Positions 8,006 through 16,606 of a stretch of DNA of 64,000 bases are shown here, piece by piece. Within the stretch, counting starts at the first letter, position 1. Every line of letters starts with the position of its first letter. The position numbers and the translations under genes were made by a program. Location: the NCBI RefSeq assembly GCF_001730285.1, contig NZ_MIJZ01000001.1, positions 310,001 to 374,000 on the forward strand. Reading direction: 5' to 3'. The notes beneath the pieces were generated by a model that had not been told where the DNA came from, did no database searches, and saw nothing but the letters and a program-made list of their open reading frames with translations. Source of the DNA: Enterococcus ureasiticus. GTDB lineage: Bacteria > Bacillota > Bacilli > Lactobacillales > Enterococcaceae.

Positions 8006-9112
8006 TTATTCTAGGAAATCTTTTAGTTGTTTAGAACGAGAAGGATGGCGTAATTTGCGTAGTGCTTTGGCTTCGATTTGACGAATTCGTTCGCGGGTTA
8101 CACCAAATACTTTCCCCACTTCTTCTAATGTTCTCGTACGTCCATCATCTAAACCAAAACGTAATCGTAAAACATTTTCTTCACGGTCAGTTAACGTATC
8201 AAGTACATCTTCTAACTGTTCTTTCAATAACTCATATGCTGCATGCTCAGCAGGGCTTGTTGCATCTTGGTCTTCGATGAAGTCCCCAAGATGAGAATCA
8301 TCTTCTTCACCAATAGGTGTTTCCAATGAAACTGGCTCTTGCGCAATTTTCAAGATTTCGCGAACTTTTTCAGTTGGCAAGTCCATTTCTGCACCGATTT
8401 CCTCAGGCGTTGGTTCCCGACCTAAATCTTGCAGCAATTGACGTTGAATACGGATCAATTTATTGATTGTTTCAACCATATGCACAGGAATCCGAATTGT
8501 TCTAGCTTGGTCAGCGATCGCACGAGTGATTGCTTGACGAATCCACCAAGTGGCATAAGTTGAAAATTTAAATCCTTTACGATAATCGAATTTCTCAACA
8601 GCTTTCATTAGACCCATATTTCCTTCTTGAATCAAATCAAGGAATTGCATACCGCGTCCTACGTAGCGTTTTGCAATCGAAACAACTAAACGCAAGTTAG
8701 CTTCTGCTAAACGTTGTTTTGCTTCTTGATCGCCTTCTTCGATTTTTAGAGCTAATTCTACTTCTTCTGCTGCAGTTAATAACTGAACACGTCCGATTTC
8801 TTTTAAATACATACGAACAGGGTCATTGATTTTAACACCAGTCGGGGCAGATAAATCTTCCATTTGGGCTTTTTCAGCAACTTTTGCGTCTTTTTTAAGA
8901 CTATGTTCACTTGGATCACCATTTTCATCAACGACACTGATTCCAGCATCTTCAACTTTTTGGATCAACTTTTCCATTTCATCGGCATTCAATGTAAACG
9001 GCGTTGCTAATTTGTTTGTTAGATCATCATAAAAAACATTGCCTTTAGGCTTGTTTTCTTTGATAAAGGCTGCCAATGCAGCTGCATATTTTTTTTCTGT
9101 TTCTTTTTCCAT
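8006..9112 (-). CDS. rpoD: RNA polymerase primary sigma factor RpoD (SigA)
   Basis: Housekeeping sigma-70 factor of 368 residues, the short Firmicute form. Region 1.1 is N-terminal. Region 1.2/2 shows [20 protein letters not shown], the core-binding and -10 recognition block with [20 protein letters not shown] and [16 protein letters not shown], then region 3. Region 4.2 is [20 protein letters not shown], for -35 recognition. The start has an AGGGGG ribosome binding site. It lies 75 bases downstream of dnaG, the remnant of the macromolecular synthesis operon without rpsU. A terminator follows. Confidence 0.97.
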   Translation of the reverse strand: MEKETEKKYAAALAAFIKENKPKGNVFYDDLTNKLATPFTLNADEMEKLIQKVEDAGISVVDENGDPSEHSLKKDAKVAEKAQMEDLSAPTGVKINDPVRMYLKEIGRVQLLTAAEEVELALKIEEGDQEAKQRLAEANLRLVVSIAKRYVGRGMQFLDLIQEGNMGLMKAVEKFDYRKGFKFSTYATWWIRQAITRAIADQARTIRIPVHMVETINKLIRIQRQLLQDLGREPTPEEIGAEMDLPTEKVREILKIAQEPVSLETPIGEEDDSHLGDFIEDQDATSPAEHAAYELLKEQLEDVLDTLTDREENVLRLRFGLDDGRTRTLEEVGKVFGVTRERIRQIEAKALRKLRHPSRSKQLKDFLE

Positions 9113-9187
9113 GAAAGAAGGCCCCCTTCATTTTTCCATTCGGTTAAATATATAAATAATAGTCAAATACATCATCTTAAAATATTC

Positions 9188-11098
9188 TTAGGACGCTGTA
9201 CGACTTTTTTGCAGTTGTTTTACTAAGCTTATAACTTCAATTGAAAGTTCATCCACAAGCTGCTTGTTTCCAAGACGTTCTGCTTCTTTTTTCTGCAGTT
9301 GTTTTTCCTTGATCTGATCTTCCAAGCTGGAATTTCCGATCACTCTTATGACATCTGCAAATTCACGATCAGAACTTTCTTCTGAAATCGTCTGTAAAGA
9401 AATGTCGATTGCTAATTTCTTGATTGTTTCTTCTTTTAGATAATCAATAAAATCAGCAAGTAAGAACTCAGAATGAACACTCATATAACTATCTAATAAC
9501 AAGTAAAGTTCTTGGAATTGGTCATGAGCAAAACTAAATTCTGGTAGCTGGATCAGTTGATTTCTGACGCTTTGTTCATTCATCAGACGATACAACAATG
9601 TGCGTTCTGCTTTTTCTACTTGTGTTAAAGGCAGTTTATTTTGCACTGACGGAGTAGCAACAGCCTCTTCAAACATTTCTGGTGGTTCAAGCATGTCATC
9701 AATCTCGTAAGATTGATGCGGCGGTGTTGCTTGTTGCTGTCGCTCCCTTCTCTTAGTAGAACGTTGTTGTGTTTCTAGCTGTTTTAACTGTTCTTCTAAA
9801 GAATGAAAGGATAGCTGAAATTCTTGCGCTAATTGATTTAAATAGCGATCTCGCTCTAATGGTGACTGCACCAATAGCAATTCTTGCAGCAAATCATTCA
9901 CATAATCCAGTTGTTCTTTTTCGTTATTCATATTTCTAGTCAAACGATGGTACTGCATCTTAAAACTAAAGACGGTCTCTCGACCATGTAGCGCGAGCTC
10001 ACGAAATGATTCGTTGCCATACTTCCTTAAATACTCATCTGGATCCAACTTTTCTGGGATACTGACGATACTTAATTGAAAACGACTGTGCTCACTCAAT
10101 AAGGAAATAGCACGATTTGTCGCTTCTACTCCAGCTGTATCACCATCGTAACAAACTACAAGTTCTTTCGCTACTCGTTCAAGTTTACGAATTTGCTCAT
10201 TAGTCAAACTCGTTCCCATAGAAGCAACACCACTAGTGATTCCTGCTTGCCAGGCTGCAATAACATCCATAAATCCTTCAAATAAAAACACAGTATTCTC
10301 TTTGCGGATCTCTTTACGCGCTTTATCGAAGTTAAACAATGTATCTCTTTTATTAAACAAGACTGTTTCCGGACTATTTAAGTACTTAGGCATATCATCA
10401 CCCGGAAAATCTTCTGTTTTAAGTAATCTTCCTGAAAAAGCAATCACATTACCACGATCGTCATTAATCGGAAACATGACGCGTTGGTAAAAACGATCCA
10501 AAAACTCACCATTGTCTCGTTGAATAAACAATCCAGACTCTTTTGATAACTGTTCAGCTACTTCTTCATTTTGGAATACTTGACTTAAAAAATCACGTTT
10601 TTGAGGAGCAAATCCGATTTTAAATGTTTCGATGAGTTCTTTTGTTAAACCGCGTTCTAATAGATAATTCAACGCTGGTTCACCGATTTGCGTATTCATC
10701 AAAACATGATGGTATAAATCCGCTGCCTTCTTATGCAGTTCGATCAGTTTTCGATTCTGTAAGTTTTCCGATGAATCAGACTCCATTGTATTAGCCCATT
10801 CGATATTAACGGGTATTTGCTCTAATTCGGCAACTCTTCGTACTGACTCTGGAAAATTGATACCTTCTATTTCCTGCAGAAAATTAAAAACAGTTCCACC
10901 TTTTCCGCAGCCAAAACAATGAAAGATTTGTTTGTCTTCTGCTACTGAAAATGAAGGGGAACGTTCTTCGTGAAACGGACATAAACCCATATAATTCTTG
11001 CCTGATTTTTTCAATTGAACATATTGTCCAACGACATCAACGATATTCGTACGTTGTCTTACTTCCTCGATGACCTCTTGAGGAATTCTTTGTGCCAC
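9188..11098 (-). CDS. dnaG: DNA primase DnaG
   Basis: Synthesises RNA primers for lagging-strand replication. The N-terminal zinc-binding domain uses CPFH (Cys40, His43) and CFGC (Cys61, Cys64). The catalytic core has the TOPRIM-type acidic motifs (FLFEGFMDVIAAWQAG and VVCYDGDTAG). A C-terminal DnaB-interaction region follows a Gln-rich linker near residue 440. I place the start at GTG 11098 (MAQRIPQEVIEEV): the reading frame reaches TTG at 11113, but the GGAGGTGA ribosome binding site lies between the two. First gene of dnaG-rpoD, with its own promoter and a hairpin in the leader. Confidence 0.95.
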   Translation of the reverse strand: MAQRIPQEVIEEVRQRTNIVDVVGQYVQLKKSGKNYMGLCPFHEERSPSFSVAEDKQIFHCFGCGKGGTVFNFLQEIEGINFPESVRRVAELEQIPVNIEWANTMESDSSENLQNRKLIELHKKAADLYHHVLMNTQIGEPALNYLLERGLTKELIETFKIGFAPQKRDFLSQVFQNEEVAEQLSKESGLFIQRDNGEFLDRFYQRVMFPINDDRGNVIAFSGRLLKTEDFPGDDMPKYLNSPETVLFNKRDTLFNFDKARKEIRKENTVFLFEGFMDVIAAWQAGITSGVASMGTSLTNEQIRKLERVAKELVVCYDGDTAGVEATNRAISLLSEHSRFQLSIVSIPEKLDPDEYLRKYGNESFRELALHGRETVFSFKMQYHRLTRNMNNEKEQLDYVNDLLQELLLVQSPLERDRYLNQLAQEFQLSFHSLEEQLKQLETQQRSTKRRERQQQATPPHQSYEIDDMLEPPEMFEEAVATPSVQNKLPLTQVEKAERTLLYRLMNEQSVRNQLIQLPEFSFAHDQFQELYLLLDSYMSVHSEFLLADFIDYLKEETIKKLAIDISLQTISEESSDREFADVIRVIGNSSLEDQIKEKQLQKKEAERLGNKQLVDELSIEVISLVKQLQKSRTAS

Positions 11099-11148
11099 TG
11101 TTCTCACCTCCAAAAAATAGCCAAAAGCTAATTTATGTGATAGTCAGT

Positions 11149-11173
11149 AAAAAAGCACTGAAATCTTCAGCGC
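11149..11173 (-). terminator. Terminator-like hairpin in the dnaG leader (possible attenuator)
   Basis: GCGCTGAA (11166-11173) and TTCAGTGC (11155-11162) pair around a 3-base loop and are followed on the minus strand by six T. The element lies downstream of the dnaG promoter and about 50 bases before its start codon. Confidence 0.6.
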
Positions 11174-11204
11174 GACTTTCAAAAGACACAATTACACATG
11201 TTTC

Positions 11205-11232
11205 ATTGTATCATACTAAACATAATTTTCAA
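11205..11232 (-). promoter_or_regulatory. Promoter of dnaG-rpoD
   Basis: Minus-strand TTGAAA (11227-11232), 16-base spacer, TACAAT (11205-11210). Transcription would start near 11198, leaving a leader of about 100 bases. Confidence 0.65.
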
Positions 11233-11322
11233 GTAAATTGCACCTTTATTTTCATGAACATTAGGTTTTATTAAGATATGTTTACATAAAATAATTATGG
11301 TAACCTAAATAATCTTAAGAAA

Positions 11323-11357
11323 ACAAAAAAACAGATAACGAGCATCTGTTTTTTTGT
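11323..11357. terminator. Terminator after the SPFH gene
   Basis: ACAGAT (11331-11336) pairs with ATCTGT (11344-11349), flanked by seven A before and seven T after. This extends the stem and makes it functional in either direction. It follows the SPFH gene on the minus strand. Confidence 0.8.
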
Positions 11358-11391
11358 CAGTTGTTTGGATTACTCCCCAACCTATTTCTGA

Positions 11392-12345
11392 TTAATCTTT
11401 TGTATCCTGTGCATTCCATAACTCTTTAACTACTGGAATATTACCTAATTCAGTCATGTTGCTTGGTAGGATAACTGTATTTGTATCGCTTCTAACAACT
11501 TGTTTAAATGCTTCTATTCCTAAATAAGCCAAGGCTTGTTCATTTAAATCACTTTCTTTGATTGCTTTATTCAAAGCTAAAATACGTTGTCTCTCTGCTT
11601 CTGTAGTTATACGGATTCTTTCCGCTTCAGCATCAGCATCGATTTTTGTTCGTTCTGCTCTGGCCTCTGCATCGATTTTCGTTTGTTTCGCTCTTGCTTC
11701 AGCATCTATTTGCATTTGTGATGCATTCGCTTCAGAATCTAAAATGATCGATTGTTTTCTACCCTCTGAAATTGTGATCGTCGATTCTTTATCTCGACTT
11801 GCAGTGATTAATTTATTCATTGAATTTACGATTTCATCTGATACAGAAATCTCACCGATATTGATACGGTCAATCGATAATCCGTACCCCGCTGTAATAT
11901 CTTTTACACTTTCAAATAAGCTTACGTTAATTTCTTCTGTTCCATTAAGTACTTCATTCAAATCCATTTTCCCGATAATTCCACGTAAGTTTGACTGGCA
12001 ATCTTGAATCATAGACGTGACAGAATCTTCATTATCATAAACAAATGCACGAACATCTGTCACATGATATTTGATCGCTTCATCAACCTCTACGATTACA
12101 TTATCCCGCGTAATTACACTTTGCGATTCGATTTCCAAAGGAGTTTGTTTTAAAGACACTTTACCTCTGACCTTGTAGAGTACTGGAATTAGAAAATGAA
12201 GTCCAGGATCGATCGTTTTAACATATTTACCAAAACTTTCAACGATTTTCACTTCCCCTTGCTGGACGATGATCACCATTTTTGAAATAAGAACCAGAAC
12301 TAAAACAAGAACAATAATAAAAATTAGAATATTAAGGATTATCAA
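11392..12345 (-). CDS. SPFH/Band 7 (stomatin-like) membrane protein
   Basis: 317 residues: one N-terminal membrane helix (about 3-24), an SPFH domain (about 25-190, with VVQQGEVKIVESFGKY and DPGLHFLIP), and a long coiled region built of five 11-residue repeats (LDSEANASQMQ, IDAEARAKQTK, IDAEARAERTK, IDADAEAERIR, ITTEAERQRIL). A short C-terminal tail follows. Such proteins form membrane-attached oligomers in microdomains. The start overlaps the upstream small gene by 14 bases, indicating translational coupling. That neighbour looks like the OB domain of NfeD, the standard stomatin partner, which supports a stomatin/slipin role rather than HflK/C. Confidence 0.9.
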   Translation of the reverse strand: MIILNILIFIIVLVLVLVLISKMVIIVQQGEVKIVESFGKYVKTIDPGLHFLIPVLYKVRGKVSLKQTPLEIESQSVITRDNVIVEVDEAIKYHVTDVRAFVYDNEDSVTSMIQDCQSNLRGIIGKMDLNEVLNGTEEINVSLFESVKDITAGYGLSIDRINIGEISVSDEIVNSMNKLITASRDKESTITISEGRKQSIILDSEANASQMQIDAEARAKQTKIDAEARAERTKIDADAEAERIRITTEAERQRILALNKAIKESDLNEQALAYLGIEAFKQVVRSDTNTVILPSNMTELGNIPVVKELWNAQDTKD

Positions 12346-12565
12346 TATAATTCACATCACTTTCGAATAAATAGTTGTTTACAGTTACAAATAATTCGGT
12401 ACTGGAAAAATCCACGACTTCCAACATCGCCCCCTTTTCAGGGATACCGTTTATTACACGATACATGTATGGGCTGCCGTAAATTCGAATAACACCATTA
12501 AAATTATCTGTTTGAGACCGAAAACACTTTCCGATAGTCTTGCGCATTTGATATTCTCCGCTCAT
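12332..12565 (-). CDS. Small NfeD-type OB-fold protein, SPFH partner
   Basis: 77-residue soluble protein with no membrane segment. Residues about 20-65 show the beta-strand pattern of an NfeD C-terminal OB fold: GVIRIYGSPYMYRV, then a short turn (PEKGAMLEVVDF) and ELFVTVNNY. Full NfeD proteins carry membrane helices and sometimes a ClpP-like protease before this domain; both are missing here. It overlaps the SPFH gene by 14 bases, and NfeD/stomatin gene pairs are a well-known arrangement, so I infer a minimal NfeD acting with the SPFH protein. Start supported by GGGAGGGG upstream. Confidence 0.7.
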   Translation of the reverse strand: MSGEYQMRKTIGKCFRSQTDNFNGVIRIYGSPYMYRVINGIPEKGAMLEVVDFSSTELFVTVNNYLFESDVNYIDNP

Positions 12566-12604
12566 AAATACCCCTCCCTATTTTTCATACTTTTTTACTC
12601 CATT

Positions 12605-14941
12605 TTAAAGATCTTTGATTGTTTTACCTGCTCGTTTCATTTGGAAAAGACCGATCATGATTCGAACAATGATATTAATAAGCATCATTACTGCAAAAAT
12701 CGGTAATGTCTGCTGATTTAAAAATCCTACTTCTAAAATGCTATGGAATAGCATTGCCGCTACATAAATACCACCAACAGTTGTAACAGCTAGGAAAATT
12801 CTTAATGGATTAAATGGTAAACACGCACGAACGACCGCCATACAACTGATACCGATCAATAAATAATACATCAAGGTTGTTGTCTCCATTTGCGTAAAGC
12901 CTTGGTTTTGTCCCATTAAATAAACCCCAACGATATTTAATACCACTAGAACCGCATTAACAGATGCATTTCTCAATGCTGTCGGTAAGAATTTTCCTCG
13001 TATTTTTCGTTTATCGCTTTCGAATGACAAGAAGAATGCTGGATACCCTTCAATTGCTAAATCGATCAATGTGATTTGAATCGGGATGAAAGGAAAGGCA
13101 ATTGTCGTAAATACGCAAATCATTGATAAAATAAATGAATAAATCGTTTTTATAAAGAAAACACTCGCAACTTTTGTTACATTATTAACAACTCGTCTAC
13201 CTTCAAGTAATACATCAGGTAATGTTGTGAAATCTGAATCCAATAATACTAAATTAGAAATTTGTCTAGTTGCTCCGTCACCTTCTGCCATCGCAATACT
13301 GCAGTCAGCTTCTCTTAAAGCTAAAACATCATTAACACCATCACCTGTCATTGCGACAACATGATCATTATCTTTTAATTCACGAACAATCGTCCGTTTT
13401 TGTTGAGGTGTCACACGGCCAAAGACCGTATAGTTATGGACCGCTTTACGCACGTCTTCTTCTGTTTCCATCGTTGACATGTCAATATAGGACTCATAAC
13501 CAAATAATCCAGCACGACGGGCAATATTAGAAACGGTGACTGGGTTATCTCCAGAAATAACTTTTAAATCGATCCCTTCTTCTCGTAAGTACGCTAACGT
13601 TTCGTTGGCATTTTGACGAATTGGATCATCAATTTCTAATACAGCTAATGGTTCTAGATAAGGCATATTCTCTTCATCCAATGGCGTGTTTTCTGCAATT
13701 CCAAGCATCAGCACACGGTAACCATTTTCTTGCGCTTCGATCACTTCTTTTGGTAAACGATCAGCTGAGACTAATTTTTCAGGCGCCCCAAGATAAACGG
13801 TTCCCAATTCTTTAAACTCAATCGCTCCCCATTTTCTCTCAGAAGAAAACGGTAACGTCTTAACAGCGCCAAAACGGTTGGAAAGTTCAAAGCGATCACG
13901 AATTGCTTGCATTGTAATATTATTATCGGTGCTTTCAGCTAGATAACTACCGATGATTTGCGGGAAATTCTCATGATAGCTTGCATGTAAAACTTCAACT
14001 TTTTGAACCTTCATTTTCCCTTCAGTGATTGTTCCAGTCTTGTCCAGACAAAGCGTATCAACATGTGCTAATGTTTCTATTGAATACATATCTTGAACAA
14101 GAATACGTTTTTTGGCTAATTTTACAACGCCTGTCGTTAGCGTGATACTGATCAAAAGAACCAAACCTTTTGGCAACATTCCAAGTAAAGCTGCTGCCGA
14201 CGCAACCACTGACGCTTCTATGCCAGAGTCACGAATCATAAAACCTTCTATAAATAAAATGATCCCCAAAGGAATAATCACTAAACTTGTGAATTTAGAG
14301 ACTTTTCGGATTGAATTGACCAACTCAGATTGGATTGGTTTGTGCACTTTGGCTTCTGCAGTGATCTTCACCGCATAATTATCTGCTCCAACATGAATCA
14401 CTTTTGCGTATACTTGACCACTAGCTAGAAAACTACCAGATAATAGAATATCTCCTTCAATTTTCTCGATCAAATCCGATTCACCAGTCAACAGTGCTTC
14501 ATTGGCTTCTGCTTTTCCATCCAATACTTCCATATCAGAAGGAACTTGTTCCCCAGCAGAAATCACAACGATATCATCTATCACTAACTCTTTTGTATCA
14601 ATTTCTACCTCTTTACCGTCACGAATAACATGAACGCTTTCTTTGGCTACGATCGATAATTTCTGAACTAAGTTTCTCGCATGAATCTCTTGATAGATTC
14701 CCATCCCCATATTCACTAAGATAATCGCTAAAAATGCTAAATTGGAATACGCTCCAACAAAAAACAGACAAAGCGCGATTCCAAAGTTTAAAAAGTTAAA
14801 CAATGTCATTACGTTATCATAAATAATATCCTTTGTTGATTTAGCGACATTTTCTTCATAGTCATTTTGTAATCCTTGCTGCTTTCGTTCTTCTACCTCT
14901 AATTGAGTCAATCCTTGTTTTAGGTCAAACTTATTTGTCAT
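12605..14941 (-). CDS. Cation-translocating P-type ATPase (Exp7/FUPA23-like)
   Basis: 778-residue P-type ATPase with the actuator motif LLTGES, the phosphorylation site DKTGTIT, and the hinge motif MTGDGVNDVLALREADCSIA. Eight to ten membrane helices are visible. No N-terminal metal-binding domain is present. Instead of the usual PEGL of Ca/Mg pumps, the fourth membrane helix reads GMLPKGLVLL, which places it in the poorly characterised group related to pneumococcal Exp7 (my recollection of the class). The transported ion cannot be told from sequence; heavy-metal CPx motifs are absent. It lies 39 bases upstream of the NfeD/SPFH pair on the same strand and could be cotranscribed with it. Confidence 0.9.
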   Translation of the reverse strand: MTNKFDLKQGLTQLEVEERKQQGLQNDYEENVAKSTKDIIYDNVMTLFNFLNFGIALCLFFVGAYSNLAFLAIILVNMGMGIYQEIHARNLVQKLSIVAKESVHVIRDGKEVEIDTKELVIDDIVVISAGEQVPSDMEVLDGKAEANEALLTGESDLIEKIEGDILLSGSFLASGQVYAKVIHVGADNYAVKITAEAKVHKPIQSELVNSIRKVSKFTSLVIIPLGIILFIEGFMIRDSGIEASVVASAAALLGMLPKGLVLLISITLTTGVVKLAKKRILVQDMYSIETLAHVDTLCLDKTGTITEGKMKVQKVEVLHASYHENFPQIIGSYLAESTDNNITMQAIRDRFELSNRFGAVKTLPFSSERKWGAIEFKELGTVYLGAPEKLVSADRLPKEVIEAQENGYRVLMLGIAENTPLDEENMPYLEPLAVLEIDDPIRQNANETLAYLREEGIDLKVISGDNPVTVSNIARRAGLFGYESYIDMSTMETEEDVRKAVHNYTVFGRVTPQQKRTIVRELKDNDHVVAMTGDGVNDVLALREADCSIAMAEGDGATRQISNLVLLDSDFTTLPDVLLEGRRVVNNVTKVASVFFIKTIYSFILSMICVFTTIAFPFIPIQITLIDLAIEGYPAFFLSFESDKRKIRGKFLPTALRNASVNAVLVVLNIVGVYLMGQNQGFTQMETTTLMYYLLIGISCMAVVRACLPFNPLRIFLAVTTVGGIYVAAMLFHSILEVGFLNQQTLPIFAVMMLINIIVRIMIGLFQMKRAGKTIKDL

Positions 14942-14986
14942 GGATTTGGTTCCCTACTTTCTCCTTGTTAAAAATACATCCTCTTT

Positions 14987-15015
14987 AGTTTACTTGTTAA
15001 TAGAAAGAACTTCAA
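14987..15015 (-). promoter_or_regulatory. Promoter of the P-type ATPase gene
   Basis: Minus-strand TTGAAG (15010-15015), 17-base spacer, TAAACT (14987-14992), with the start codon 46 bases downstream. Confidence 0.55.
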
Positions 15016-15019
15016 GAAA

Positions 15020-15064
15020 ATCCTTAAGAATTCTCGCTATTTAGTAGACGATATTCTTAAGGAT
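15020..15064. repeat. 12-base inverted repeat between pmp23-like gene and ATPase promoter
   Basis: ATCCTTAAGAAT (15020-15031) and ATTCTTAAGGAT (15053-15064) are perfect complements separated by 21 bases. The element lies 20 bases after the lysozyme-like gene stop and touches the ATPase -35. It can be a terminator (the T tract is weak) or an operator. Confidence 0.6.
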
Positions 15065-15084
15065 CAATATTTTTGGTATTAAAA

Positions 15085-15714
15085 TTATTTTAACCACTTG
15101 ATAAACTGCTCGTTCATCTTAACTAAATCGGCATAAAACATATTTCCACCATTACTGTATAGAAATCCACCATTATAAACAAGCGCTTGTGGCCGATAAT
15201 AACGATACGTTTTTTGTTCCGTATTTCCTAGTAAAGGAGATAAAACTTCTTTTGAGTATTCTTCTGCTAGACGAATCGAATTTTTTCCGCCACGCTCTTT
15301 TACAAATTGAATATAATCTAAACCAAAATTATACGCTTGAACAGCGGTCCAAATATCACAGCCTGCTTCATTCGCTTGAGCAATCGATTGTGCTAAGAAC
15401 GCCACTCCTATATCGATGCTTTCTTTAGTCGTCCCAATCATTTGTCGCTCGCCATATGCACTTTCACTACTTTGCATCAAATCTTCTGTACGGCCTTTTG
15501 ATTCAGTATAAATAATTGCTAAAACTAAATTTTTGTATTCTGGAATATTGTTCTCTTTTGCTGCTTGTTCTACCTCAGCTTCGTACTTCATCACCTGCTG
15601 AACATTTTGGCGGATCTTAAACCCAAAATAGCCTAACCCAATAATCAGTAACAGCAACAACAATAGTAATATTCTTTTTATAAGTTTCATCAATTTGCCC
15701 ATCTTATCATCCAA
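15085..15714 (-). CDS. Membrane-anchored lysozyme-like peptidoglycan hydrolase (Pmp23/CwlT-type)
   Basis: 209 residues with an N-terminal membrane anchor (about 12-33, Leu/Ile-rich) and an extracellular lysozyme-like domain. Key features are the catalytic Glu in IIYTESKGRTEDLMQSSES, the conserved YGERQMIGTTKESIDIGVAF, and the AVQAYNFGLDYI segment. These match the family of pneumococcal Pmp23 and the muramidase domain of CwlT. It probably cleaves glycan strands near the membrane. It stands alone and is divergent from the ahyD-mprF pair. An inverted repeat follows the stop. Confidence 0.88.
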   Translation of the reverse strand: MDDKMGKLMKLIKRILLLLLLLLIIGLGYFGFKIRQNVQQVMKYEAEVEQAAKENNIPEYKNLVLAIIYTESKGRTEDLMQSSESAYGERQMIGTTKESIDIGVAFLAQSIAQANEAGCDIWTAVQAYNFGLDYIQFVKERGGKNSIRLAEEYSKEVLSPLLGNTEQKTYRYYRPQALVYNGGFLYSNGGNMFYADLVKMNEQFIKWLK

Positions 15715-15826
15715 ACTTTTTGTGAGTAGATTTCATCATACTTTATTATTTAAAAAAAATCTAAAAAAAGGCTGATTCTTTATTATTCTTTAATAAAAAT
15801 TTGAAATTATCTTTGCCCGTTTCAGT

Positions 15827-15854
15827 TTGAAATCTAAGCAAAAACCGATATACT
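15827..15854 (+). promoter_or_regulatory. Promoter of the hydrolase-mprF operon
   Basis: TTGAAA (15827-15832), 16-base spacer, TATACT (15849-15854), 22 bases before the first start codon. Confidence 0.65.
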
Positions 15855-15876
15855 ATGGTAGATAGGTGGTAACGAT

Positions 15877-16596
15877 ATGGAAAAACAAAAAAAAGTGCTT
15901 TTAACACCGGACAATAGTTTGATTTATTATGAAATATCTGGTAGTGGATTCCCTTTATTTCTTCTTCATGGAAATGGTGGAAGTGGAAAATATTTTGAAA
16001 AACAAGTACCTGAATTTAGCCACTACTTCACTGTTTTCACTGTCGACAGCCGCGGACATGCTCGTTCAACGAATGCTAGTGATACACTTACTTTTGATCA
16101 GATGGCCGCAGACCTTTACTTGATCATGGAACTAGAACATGTTGCAAAAGCAAATATTATCGGCTTTAGTGACGGCGCTAATTTGGCAATGGTTTTTGCT
16201 AAAAAATATCCTGAGAAACTTCATCGTTTAGTATTGAATGCCGGAAATACTGTGGTCAAAGGTGTCAGTTTACCTATAAGAATGGTTACCGCAATACAAT
16301 ATGTATTTCTGAAAATTCTTAGCTTATTTAATAAAAAAGCTAAGAAATACCTACTCACTGTTCGTTTAATGATGCGTGATATTGGTGTTTCTAAATCAGA
16401 TTTACAAAAGCTATCCGCTAAAACATTAGTTATTGTTGGTAAATATGATATCATCAAACGAGTTCATTCAATCTATCTGGCAAAAGAAATCCCAAATGCA
16501 TCATTTATTTTAGTTCCAAATCAAGGACATTCTTTTGCGAAAAAAGACCCTGAAACATTCAATCGAGAAATTTTAACATTCTTACAAGAAAAGTAG
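15877..16596 (+). CDS. ahyD: Alpha/beta hydrolase, probable aminoacyl-phosphatidylglycerol hydrolase (AhyD-like)
   Basis: 239-residue alpha/beta hydrolase: oxyanion-hole motif FLLHGNGGSGKYF, nucleophile elbow GFSDGAN, acid in VGKYDIIK and catalytic His in PNQGHSF. No signal peptide is seen. It is 10 bases upstream of mprF on the same strand with one promoter for both, so it acts in the same pathway. In E. faecium a conserved hydrolase encoded beside the aminoacyl-PG synthase (AhyD) removes amino acids from modified phosphatidylglycerol. This gene fits that role by context and fold. The assignment to AhyD rests on context rather than on a signature motif. Confidence 0.75.
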   Translation: MEKQKKVLLTPDNSLIYYEISGSGFPLFLLHGNGGSGKYFEKQVPEFSHYFTVFTVDSRGHARSTNASDTLTFDQMAADLYLIMELEHVAKANIIGFSDGANLAMVFAKKYPEKLHRLVLNAGNTVVKGVSLPIRMVTAIQYVFLKILSLFNKKAKKYLLTVRLMMRDIGVSKSDLQKLSAKTLVIVGKYDIIKRVHSIYLAKEIPNASFILVPNQGHSFAKKDPETFNREILTFLQEK

Positions 16597-16606
16597 GTGC
16601 TATTAA

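Noticed and set aside
11558-12007. 149-codon plus-strand frame opposite the SPFH gene
   Set aside because: Shadow of the 11-residue repeat region on the other strand; Ala/Ser-rich, no ribosome binding site, and the minus-strand protein is clearly real.
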